A DNA stretch of 64,000 nt from Ascaris suum (lineage: Eukaryota > Nematoda > Chromadorea > Rhabditida > Ascarididae), in assembly GCA_013433145.1 (NCBI GenBank), contig CM024176.1:6868520-6932519 (forward strand), read 5' to 3'. Position 1 is the stretch's first letter; every line of letters begins with the position of its first letter. A program made the position numbers and the translations under genes. Of the stretch, positions 53,601-64,000 are shown piece after piece. Below the pieces are notes generated by a model that saw nothing but the letters and a program-made list of their open reading frames with translations, had not been told where the DNA came from and searched no databases.

Positions 53601-56600
53601 GCCAATGCCTTTGATCGTTAGGTGAGTGACGCAAAAGCTGATAAGGGCGAAAAACAATAATCAACGGTCTTTTCAAATTCTATTCCACACCTATGCTGCG
53701 TGATCAAGTTGATGATGTACTAATGAAACGTCAATTCTTGTAAATGAAACTAAAAGTAGCCAAATCTACCCGATGTTTACCGGGAGTACCCTCGTCCTTC
53801 ATAAATCGGCTGCTTTCCAACGGTCAATTTACAAACAAACCTTAACTTAACAACATTCTGAAATAACTAGTGCAAAGAATGAATTGCAATATTTTTTCAT
53901 TACTGCAACTTCTAAACTTTCCAAGCAGGGGTAGCAACAAAGTAAACAATTTGGGAAAGTGCATCACATGAGCTATATGGCGCTATATGCGTTTTGCATG
54001 CCATCATATCAGATCAACATTCCGAAATATCGATTAGTAATAAAATACGCTGAATTGCGCACATATATTTTGGTCGAACCGACGATCGTACAAATTCACG
54101 GATATCATCCGACCGAATATGGAATTTATGCAAAGTTGTAGGCAGATTTAGATATATAAAAGTTCTTTCCAGATTACTGCATTCATCAACTCAGGGTTAA
54201 TATCGGTGAGAGTGATCGTCCCCTGGCGGTGGTTTAAATTTACTCAACAAATTTCTTAACGAAAACCAAGACGAAGCTACGCGGCAGACAGCGCAGACAT
54301 AGGCATGGCAGAAATGCGCAGATATATCTCTGCCACGAACGGTTCTCGATATACAAATTTATGAAATTGCTCAATTACGTTCAAAGTGAGAAGCGAAAAA
54401 AGTCATGCGAATTTTTTTGTGACCTCAGGGTATGAAGAAGGATGATCCTAGCCGCTGGTCCCATCCTATCGTAGACCACAGGTCCCTATCTACTGGTTCT
54501 ATTCCGGACGATAGATGGAACTTTCATAGATAAGTTAGCGATCAATGTCACATGTGAAGAATGTCATAGTTTTTAGTGTTTCAAACAAAGAATGAAATGG
54601 ATGGATTGCAGAAAATTTTTTGAAGTATTCCCCATCCAGTAGCTTTTCCGGTCACTTAAATACAGAAATTCACCCCTCCCCCCCTCATCCCCACCTGCAC
54701 CGTACGATTCAGAGAAGGTGTTTATTTTTTCTTGAGGAAACCAGTGGTCTTTATAAAAGGAGTGATGAAAAAATATTTGCAGATAGTGCAATTATGTTCA
54801 CCCTTTTTCATGGTATCTTCCGCGTTTTCGTGACGGCACTGATCGTTATCCTCGATTTTAAATTTTTTAAATTCGGTCGCAAAATACAACTCGTCGCTTC
54901 ACTCAGCAAGTATTTGCAATGCTCACGTTTTTCTTCTATCTACTAGCTTTTTTTAATCGATTTGGTTAGGATAGACGAAGCCGATCCATTGATGATTCTA
55001 GAAATAATCTTCTAACGGTTATTTGATATTGTGGTAGTAATTGTATAATAAGAGCAAATTATGGTGCTCATTTTCGGAAATGTTTCTTTATTACGTGCAC
55101 AAGCCTGCTTTCGACTCACTTTTCAGTTAGAGAGAGTGGGCCGTCGAGAGTGATCTACAGACCCTCGCTTCCATTTGAAAAAATAAAGAAAAAAGTGAAA
55201 AGGCAATAAAATGAGAGAAATTAGGAAAGAAGTCGTAAAATAGACCGAAAGCGGTCCAGGTACAGTAGAGTTTTTGAAAATGAGAGGTTTTTTGTAAATT
55301 GTGTCGCTGAAGAAGTGAAACCTCAGACTGTCACAGACAAATTTGAAGGCAAGAGCACGTGAACTGAAATTCACCTAGGTTTAAAAATAAAGGAATGCAG
55401 GCATACGACTAAACTACACTAACAATCGACTTGCTCTGCTATTCAAAAGTCTACCCCGTTTGACTCGCGCACACATATTGAAGGGTACCTTCGTTCCCCA
55501 TAACGTTGTTTTAGGAAATCCCGCAATTTGTTCTAAGAGCAGCTCATTGAAATAGTGAAAAGATTGCTTGTTGCAGCTGTAAACTGCCTATGTTACGGCG
55601 CTGCGATCATTATTCTCATATTGGGCTATCATTACGAGCACGTCGCAGTAACCGTACTTCTAATTGTGGCAACAGTGATTAACGAAAGTGTTTTCTGGAT
55701 GAATATCGTGCAAATCACCACACAGCGCTATCCGACTGTCATCAGATGCACTGCATTCGGATGCATCCATGCTTTCAAGTCAGCATTTTAGAATTTCTAT
55801 CCAATGAAAACTCCTTATCGTATTGCAGTCATATCATTATTGAACGATATATGGCATTGCTGTACAAATAATTAGGCAATTAGAAATGCAGTCATGGCTG
55901 TGTTGTTTAACTGCAATTTGAACGCATCCAGCATGATATCGCCTGCTAGGATTCGTAAAACTTGCTTCAGGGAGAAACGCAGCCTTATACAGCGCTCTAT
56001 TATATCCAAATATCGAACATAATACATTCAACTTTTACTGAATAAAGCAAAACTCAATGTCAGTGCAGGCGGTTCTCGCATTCAATGCGTCCGCAGTCGT
56101 TGCTGTAATAAACTAATACTAGAAATAGGTTCAATGCGAAATGTTGCAAAATCTTAAATGAAGCAAAAACCAGAAAATCCGAACGTTAGGTGACGGGTAT
56201 GCATATCAGAATTTGAGCAATACCTCACTTCTTACGAGTAACTCGTCGCAAACTGTCATGGTCAATGTAGCATTTAAAAGTCCTGTGAGTGAAAACGGCG
56301 ACTTGACGGACCGACTCTAGGCATACAGCGGAAGTCGATAATTGCCTTCGGTGCCAATATGCGAGAGACATAGCCAAATAAGATAAAAGAAACACCACAG
56401 CAATCAAACATGAGTGGAATCAAAGAAACCCGAATAGGCCAAAGCCGGACTTATATATGCCCCAGATATCGCCCGGGGCGGCACAAGAACGCATAAGTGG
56501 ATCAGTGACATTATGTGAGGAACAATAAACGAGAATCGACTATACGAGGAAATGTGATTACTGCGATGTTAGATCACAAGTAGATATCTTGGGTTGGCTT

Positions 56601-57129
56601 CTCGTGCCAGACCTACTAAACACATGTCGTTTCTAATGTGAAACAGAAACTCCTCTCCAACCGTCAAAACCACGCACAGCTCTAGGAACACCTGTACCTT
56701 TTGGGGCTTCTCAGGTTTTGAGAGGTGAGGCACAAAGTCCATTGCATTTGAAACGATACGACAATACTCATCAAAATGAATAAACGTGAATGTTTCAGGT
56801 ATGTCGGTGTAATTGTTGGAATAATAATATTGAAGCCTTTTTTGCTAACTCGACCAGTATGGGCATTCGCCATTCCGGAGATTTTTGTTGTAGTTACATT
56901 ATTATGTGGAATAATTCTACAACCGGAAACAAAAGGCAAAGCACTTATGGATCGTCTTATAGAAGGTCATTTTGGAAGACTCGAAAATGAGATTCCGAAA
57001 GCGGTGATGAGGTCGGTGCTATTCTCTGTATCTCCAAAGCAGGTCTCAGATGCGTTACGAGAACGAACCTGGGCTCTAATGGCTTCAGTGCATAAATCCC
57101 AAACATGGAGTGCATATAGACGTCCGTAA
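47669..57129 (+). CDS. SLC22-type organic ion transporter (major facilitator superfamily), about 11 exons
   Basis: This is a 12-helix plasma-membrane transporter for organic cations or anions; the substrate cannot be read. Exons: 47669-47683, 47978-48059, 48884-49134, 49999-50172, 50740-50780, 51650-51851, 52142-52303, 54173-54205, 54783-54909, 55563-55778 and 56799-57129. The order is typical of the family: VLARINPFGPFQ and helix 1; a large cysteine-containing extracellular loop (exon 3); GDHFGRRK in exon 4; LMMEYTNNKYRLIPN; FFESPRWLV at the end of helix 6; the cytosolic loop and YHLFCTRRLFKQ in exon 7; FKFGRK in exon 9; RYPTVIRCTAFG in exon 10; and LQPETKGKAL in the last exon. Total about 540 residues, as expected. 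Uncertainties: the start (in-frame ATGs at 47579, 47588 and 47663 also exist), a longer exon 5 from 50695, and a phase break between exons 8 and 9 that suggests a missed small exon. Confidence 0.92.
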
Positions 57130-60100
57130 CTAGTAGTAGAAGCTGAAAGTGAATATGCTTAAGGCTCAAAAAACTGCGGAACTGTGCTAGCAATAACAAT
57201 TACTCATTCCTCCCAAACTTATTCACTAGCACTTTCTGTCTTGCCTTGTAAATTTTTAATTAACTATAAAATTGAACATAATTTAGTAATCGCTTAAATT
57301 TTTAATACTTCTTGCACTAGGAATTAACTTATTATTTATTTATGTAATTTTCTTCAGTCATTATATCTATTAAAAGTGGATGAGGTCCACCTTCTTCTTC
57401 ACCATCAATTTCGTTCCATTATTGAAATCCTGTTATGTACGCAAATCTTTTTACTGCGTTCATCGTAATTCAAACTAATTTCTCATTGTTCCTTGATAAT
57501 TTGACGCAGATTCCGCAAAGAAATTGCCCTGCCAATGTGCCAATAATGATCTCGTAATTAAACACTATTAGATGTCCACGTATCATCGATAACCACCGAG
57601 TCAATGTTCGCGACCCGCTTTCATTTGAACACAACAAACCTCTTCAATCATATCGTAGCGTGCTATGCAACTTGATAATTTACCTTGATTTGTGTAAAGT
57701 ACTTTTAACTAAAGTCCATTTATTAAAATAAAACTAGCGTTGACGTCATTTCTTTCTCTCATCTCTACCTCGATTCCTATTCCACCTGATCGTTTCCTTT
57801 CACTACACTCACTTTCAATGCTTCCTCTTATTGTGAGCAAATTGGTGGATTGCAAAACTGACGATACATTAGAGTCGTCCGGCTAGCATAGCGGCTTTCT
57901 AATATTTCTCCTCATAGCTGGAGATGACATTTAAATTTCAGAATTGCGGCAGGTCACCGTTTCAACCAAGTGGCCGTACGTGAGCGACTCAAACAACAAA
58001 GTGGTAGAGTGCAGGATTTGCAGCTGCATGAAAAGCGTGAGGAGTGCAACCCTCAGAGTGTCAATATAAGTTAATGTCAACGAATTACCTCTCATCTTTA
58101 AATGCTTCGTAATGATGTTTTGAACATGGACGGCGGTTATTAGTTGTAGTAGGAACTCCCTCAAGCAGGAAATGCTGTTAACTTTTATCTTTTATCGATT
58201 TTCATTTCTCCAGTTAAATAAAAATTAAATTGCTAATGCAGTGCTCTATTTCAATTAGAATCAATTTCAAAGGTGAACGATACGGCTATCAGTGAGAAAA
58301 TTTCACAGCGATCACAAATGTTGACTTATGTACTTGAGAGGTGTGTCAAAGCGAAGCGATAAAACGAAGGTAGAAGAGAGCAAATTTCAGTGAAGAATCC
58401 TCTACAGCAGACATAAAACTTTTGAGCAACGAAGAGCAATTAGCAACTAAAAATCTTCTCAATGAATTCCCAAATGTAACCACTATGTAAATATTTGACT
58501 CTCTTTTCCTAGAATTTCGAAGAGAGAAAAGGGAAGATAACAATAATAATGGTAACAATGATCGGTTTAAATTTCAGGAATACTTCACCTGCCGTTTTTC
58601 AGTTCAGTTCTAAATCTTTTATTAATATTTTATGGTTAATTTGCCGTTTATCAGTTAAACGATAGCTAAAATATGCGGAGAACAATGGCCACTTCTGTCG
58701 GAAATTTGAGTACTAGCAGTGGTTTGGAATTTATCCAATTTGTAATTCGGCATTTTTTGGAGCATCCTTATTTAAAGTACCTAAGGGACCTTGTGAAAAA
58801 TTGGATGCAGCTTAAAACGGGCATGTTCAAGTGATCTTTTAAAGGCGATTTGACGCTTTTTAAACGGACCTCTGGAAGGTTGTTTCTGCTATTTGTGTTT
58901 ATGATGACCGAATTTTATTGCAATTCAGCAAATCAATTCCGTGTTTAAGCTTCATAAGTAAGTACGAACGGCGATATTTATGGATCACTTTAATAATCGC
59001 TCGAAGCATTAAGTGCGCGAAAGTCCAACAATAGGTGAAGAAAGTATGCAGTTCTGGATATGAATCCAATTACTCCGCTCCTGGAGTTGGCCAATAATAG
59101 AGGATCGTAATTGCAAATAAATGTGCCTGACGAAGTGTTGTGCAAAGGCTGGCATGAACATTATTGTTCACCAGGATCCAAAACCTCGACTCTACAATTT
59201 CTGGAATGCTGGAACCGACTGACCCAATGCGGTCACCCTCATTCAGCCTGCTTGAATATTTGTTTATTTCTTCGATGCCTTTCCTAGAGAATGTTCATAG
59301 CACTTTCTGTGGCATCAGATTAACCTTTGGAATATTTAAATGCTAGAAGACTTTTATTTAGACGTTGATTTAAATTACGCTCCGCTAACGGGATCGAAGC
59401 CATATCCACACGTTAAAGGATAGCCAAACACGACAGATATGCGAGCGAACCCACACAGAAGCTAAATGCATAAATAAAGTTCACTGCTGTCCGAGAATAA
59501 TCCATTTATTCTTCGCCTATCCTACGCACATCTTTTCAACAAGATAGCGTTATGCTTAAAACTTGGTGGTCTGGATTCGTCGGTTTCGTTGGACACAATT
59601 CGCGGCGTGTTACTAACTTTAAAAACAATACTCTGCGCATCGACCACCACTAATGCAGCTATGCGTGAAACCTCATATTATCGCCGACGTCGGTACCTCT
59701 TCCACACATGGCTTAGGCTTAGGCTTAATCTCTTTCTTCAAGGATTGAAGACAACCCCTCAATCCCTTTTCTTCACCCGATTACTTTGGATCCATCAGCT
59801 GTTCTTGACGGCATTAATTTCAAACTGCCCGTATTAAAACACATTGCCAAATCCATTTATTTCACGACGCTGATCTAAACAAACGGCAATTAAAACTGAG
59901 AATTGGTATGAAGCAGTGTTTCTTAAGTACATACTAACTCGAAAAAAAATGCAAATAACATCCTACCAAACTGATCGATCTTGAATAAAAGTTTTACAGA
60001 AAGGTTCCCAAAATGAGGTGATTCCTTACCTCTACCAGCAAGTCACAGTGCGGTCATAATAAAAGTGCTGCAACGATCTCTAACCTCGTTCGGAAGAATA

Positions 60101-63100
60101 TTTCACTCTTATGAAAGTTCCCCCTCGAAGACCTGCCCTGTGTTATATGTAACAGGACCAGTTAAGGAAACTCATTTTCGTATACATTCCCGGCGGATGA
60201 CGTTATTTATGACACCCCATATAGGGACGCAAGGCTACGAATTTATCGGACCCATTTTGACGAACTCTATGAGGAACGGATAATAAATAGTGTGATCTTT
60301 GAACACACACACAATCATTACCATTAGTGCATTTGTACTTTACAGAACTGATTATTCTTCTCATAGAAACATCCACTTTCATTAGGGAATAAACTGTGAG
60401 GACCTACTGATGAAATTTTGGTGAAACAATTGTAGTTTTGTATATCAGATCCTCCTACCCCTTATTTCTACCGCCCAAAGATGCAGTAAAGAAAAAGAAG
60501 GTCACTGAAATCCATGGTCCCTCATCGGTAGACCAATGCAGCCTCAAAAGTAAGCCATCAAATAAACAACTATCAAAGGTTAAAACCACGCAGCATTTGC
60601 ATATATATAAAATTGTGACTATGGGCAAAATTATATACACATATCCTTACAATTATATATACACAAAGTAGAGCTCCTGCGCCATATTAAAACACAAACA
60701 CAAATAAATAATCGAGGTCACTGTTCTACAGATCAGTACGACGCAGCCTGCAAGTTATTAAAAACATAACTTCGCATCCAATATCTTGGAACATTTCGTA
60801 ATAAAAGAGCTCTTTCACACCCTCGTAACCCGCCTCCATTTCCGTGTTCTTCAAAAAAACAATTTCGATATTTCATATATATCAAATAATTAGAAGAAGA
60901 TGAGAGTGTCGACTGAACGCCACTAACATCAACATGCTCACTCCTCCCACTCTCAACACTTGTGGTTCGAGACCTAAGCACACCAACGAACAATTTTTCC
61001 CGGTGCCAGTACCGTCACATCAAACAATTCACTACTTCGTATGCACAAAAATGCCAATATATGAGAGTAGAACTGTATTCCCTAAAGGTATACCACAATG
61101 CGGCGATCGACGGCCTAAAGAAAATACCGCCCGCTCCCGAAAATTCCAAAATTTCATCTTTAAATTCCTTTGTTCGAGGAAATTCTCACCAACCACTGTT
61201 GCACTTTGGCGGGCACTCAGTTCTGCTACATGACAACTACAGTAATAACTTGTGCAAAGTACCAAACTCGCTGAAAGGACAATTCAGGTGGGGACATTAA
61301 TGTTCATTTAAGACGAGTGCACCGAACTAAACCATTTCTTGTATTATTGAACGAAATGTCCGAAGATTTTTTTGCAGGTTCCCGAAGTGGTTTCTTCCGC
61401 CACGTTCCGCGTTTCCTAGCTGCCAATACATCTCACAGAAGCGATCGCCACTCACCTCGAATTCATAGTTCTTCAAGCCACTCAGTCACGCCGTGGTACA
61501 ATGAAATCATCGAATATCAACGACTGCTACGAACCAGTGCCTACCACACATAAATATGAGAAAAACGAGCTTAGCAGTTGCACACAGTACCGTAGCCGGA
61601 CATCCGTCTGGGACACGAAATTTAAAGTTCAAGTAGCCCCATCGCTCAAATAGGCATAGGGATGAAATAACCTAATTTTAGCATTCAGCGAAACATGCTG
61701 AAGGAAACAAGTCGGGACGGTTTAAAATCGACCGAACTTTTTTCAAATGAACACAAATTTGTGGCCTCGAGTTGGGCAGGGAAGGTTGCGACGGGTATTT
61801 CTTTTACCTCTTTAGCTACGATCCTGACTTTCACAATGGCAGAAAAACCCTGAAAATCAGAACACTAAAACACTCAAAGAAACCACATTGGCATATTTGG
61901 CACAATTACTAACATGCTCACCAGCAAGCATGTATAACAATTAACGGATAATACAGCTGCTTTGAACTTATAACTTCAAAAGGGGGAGAAGAGAGCAAAA
62001 GAGAAGTCAACTTACAACCTAGAACCCACGTGTTCACAGTATTCACCTTGCGGCTCAAGAATGTCGTGCAGTTAAATCACTAGATCCACATCGAGAAAGC
62101 GACATTCAGAGCAATGAAGCTTTAGTCACCGACAATTTCGGCGTTTGTAAAAGCAATAGGAGGAAATCTAAACCCAAATCCAAGGAAGAAGAGGTGAGAA
62201 AGAAAAGAATCATTTCAATAATCGGACTTCTGCCACTAAATTTTCATTATTTCGAGACGGCTCTCGCAACGAGAACTCGAACAAGGTGACGATCGGAGTG
62301 GCAGATGGGAATCGAATCACATCTCTACGAAATACTTCAACATTCTCCCATAAAGTAAGGTATTAGGCCGCGATAAAGTAAAACGAAATTAAGGAAAGAA
62401 CTGCAGCAGAAATCATATCCATCATTGTAGACTCTGCAACCTGGCAGGCAGCAAACAAGCAAAAAAAAGCACGCTGACCACACATGTGACAGCACAAAGA
62501 AAATTCCACAGATAACCATCGACAGAATTCCACAGTTATTTCATATAGCAGTCAATATGACAGAAGAAACACGACAAGGACTACTCAATGTCGAACGCGA
62601 TATAAAACCTATGAAGGGAAGGGATATCTGGGTGGCGAGACCATCTCAAGGCCAAGTTTGGTGGTGAAAGTGCTATTTTCTTGTGTCCAAAGTTGACAAC
62701 AACACCTCCGGGCTAAAAAATTTCACTATTTCAAGCACGATGCCTATCGGCTCTGTTATCCTCTTACGCCCGTCGGTGAAACCACTTATTTCTAAGTTAA
62801 GATGCTTAATTCTGCTCAGACCACACTGTCGGCCTTCAGCTTGTGCTCAGCAAACAAGCAAGCAACGAAACACCGGCTTTCTTGTAAAAGCTTTCTTTGC
62901 CCTCCGTACTATTCCAAACCAATCTTTTTAAAGCATAAAAAACTTAGCCATTTCGAAAACTACAAGAAACCGCCGAAAACTTCCAGTATAAAAATTAATG
63001 GGGAATAAGCATTACGAAATTACAATTGTCTCAAGCGTGAAATGGAAAACTAGGACCATCGAATTCTAAGCTATGCAAGAAGCATATTAAGTATTAAACT

Positions 63101-63332
63101 GAGAGTAATACAGCGCCATATGGGAAGGAAGGGATAGTGAGGATGGCCGGTGGGAGATTCTGAATCAGAAAGATGGAGAATGAGCAGAAAAGAGACGATT
63201 CAGTCGAGGAACAAACCACCGCAAAAATGATTCCATTAGTGCCTTTCCGGGTCAACATATCCTCCACACTTTAACATTACAGTGCATCCACCATTACCTA
63301 CAGTCTATCGAAGAATTTCATCCCCTTCGTGA
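57130..63332. other. Convergent intergenic region
   Basis: This 6.2-kb stretch lies between the 3' ends of the transporter (plus) and the GTPase (minus). A candidate AATAAA for the transporter is at 57727-57732, about 600 bases after its stop. A block at 60934-61300 is open on both strands, and 60065-60283 has a 72-codon plus ORF; neither is recognisable. The plus strand is G/T-rich up to about 59.4 kb and A/C-rich beyond. Confidence 0.4.
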
Positions 63333-63559
63333 TCAAGGATTGTTGTCTTCGACATCGACCACCGCATCCTCCTTCAACAATTCGATCACCTCACCCATTC
63401 CTTTGGTCTTGCCTTGGCGAAAAATTAAGGGTGTACCAACACGGACGAACTCGGGCCCGCTGTAGAACTCGAATCTCGCCGTTACCCATGTGCAAGGCAT
63501 TATGCAGGATGCATCCATATCTATTATTGTCGCCGTCTGGCACACTGATCCAATATACA
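63333..63559 (-). CDS. GTPBP1/2-like translational GTPase, C-terminal exon (runs off right edge)
   Basis: The terminal exon of a large GTPase related to elongation factor 1A; mammalian GTPBP1 and GTPBP2 act in translation quality control and mRNA turnover. It follows a GTTTCTAG acceptor in phase 1 and ends in TGA. It encodes the last beta-barrel domain: YIGSVCQTATIIDMD matches the family block around HCGSIRQTATI, and GTPLIFRQGKTKGMGEVIEL matches RLVFREGRTKAVGTITKL. A short acidic tail (EDAVVDVEDNNP) replaces the long low-complexity tail of vertebrate GTPBP1. The G domain and the rest of the protein lie beyond base 64000. Whether it is the GTPBP1 or GTPBP2 orthologue cannot be decided from 75 codons. 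Confidence 0.88.
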
Positions 63560-64000
63560 CTAGAAACGAAGCCTGTTCATCTCAAATAATATAACGATGA
63601 ATCGTTAACTGCAGATTACGCATATGCCTCCAATAAGAGCAACGGGAATACATGCCAAAGATGCGGTGATAGCTCACACGAATAAAATTTTTGTGCGACC
63701 AGCAACCCGGTCCCTTGTGCCTCTGGGCGAGAAAAACAAATTTACCCAAGAAAAATATCACACAAAGGAAGATGAAATCTGCCTAATTTGCAATAAACCA
63801 GGCATCGTATCAAACCGGCAATGAGGTTTTTCCAAAATATCTTATGTGTAAGAAATAGTACGATGACAAAAAACGTGCTTTTATATAGACGTGCAATCTG
63901 CAATACAGATTCAGCAACATAAACCTCTGAAGGACCTGAAGCATCAAGGATTCCGTAACGCAGGGCGGAAAAGCAGGTGGGACTGATTTGTCAGTGAGCT
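63560..64000. other. Intron of the GTPBP-like gene to the window edge
   Basis: No further exon of the GTPase could be recognised on the minus strand up to base 64000. A plus-strand open frame at 63624-63824 has no family resemblance. Confidence 0.5.

Noticed and set aside
58960..59345. Possible second mariner-like fragment on the plus strand
   Set aside because: Only vague similarity to the transposase C-terminal block; no conserved motif could be placed.
62220..62300. B-box-like sequence suggesting a tRNA on the minus strand
   Set aside because: No A-box at the proper distance and no cloverleaf pairing.

Overview
The window looks like nuclear DNA of a chromadorean nematode, most likely a strongylid or hookworm-like species. 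The recognisable proteins are animal (metazoan) families. Their coding exons are short (about 30-330 bp) and split by AG-ended introns of a few hundred to over two thousand bases. The introns carry poly-C/G runs, (TA)n arrays and transposon debris. The species call is an inference from architecture; no marker locus is present. Exon joins below were read by eye, using reading-frame phase and remembered family alignments as guides.

Layout. (1) 1-2358, minus: 5' two coding exons of ribulose-phosphate 3-epimerase, running off the left edge. (2) 2800-4042, plus: a probable unrecognised three-exon coiled-coil gene, divergent from the epimerase. (3) 6011-12419, minus: a complete seven-exon NAPE-PLD (N-acyl-phosphatidylethanolamine phospholipase D). 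(4) 15667-34069, minus: 20 exons of condensin II subunit CAP-G2; the extreme N-terminus was not found. (5) About 36.1-37.4 kb: a fold-back repeat. (6) 39012-41372, minus: the last three exons of an immunoglobulin-domain protein. (7) 44.5-44.7 kb: a decayed mariner transposase. (8) 46012-46126, minus: an intron-containing tRNA-Leu(CAA). (9) 47669-57129, plus: an SLC22-type organic-ion transporter of the major facilitator superfamily. (10) 63333-63559, minus: the terminal exon of a GTPBP1/2-like translational GTPase entering from the right edge.

The genes do not form a pathway. They are ordinary housekeeping and membrane genes in a gene-sparse, repeat-rich neighbourhood, and CAP-G2 is only about 15 percent coding over its span. 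The observations most worth a second look are the unrecognised coiled-coil gene, a cysteine-rich intronic ORF that is phase-compatible as an alternative last exon of NAPE-PLD, the fold-back repeat, and a change in strand composition (A/C-rich to G/T-rich on the plus strand) near 36.6 kb that returns near 59.4 kb and runs against the direction of the Ig gene. I found no CRISPR, operon or bacterial-type system.
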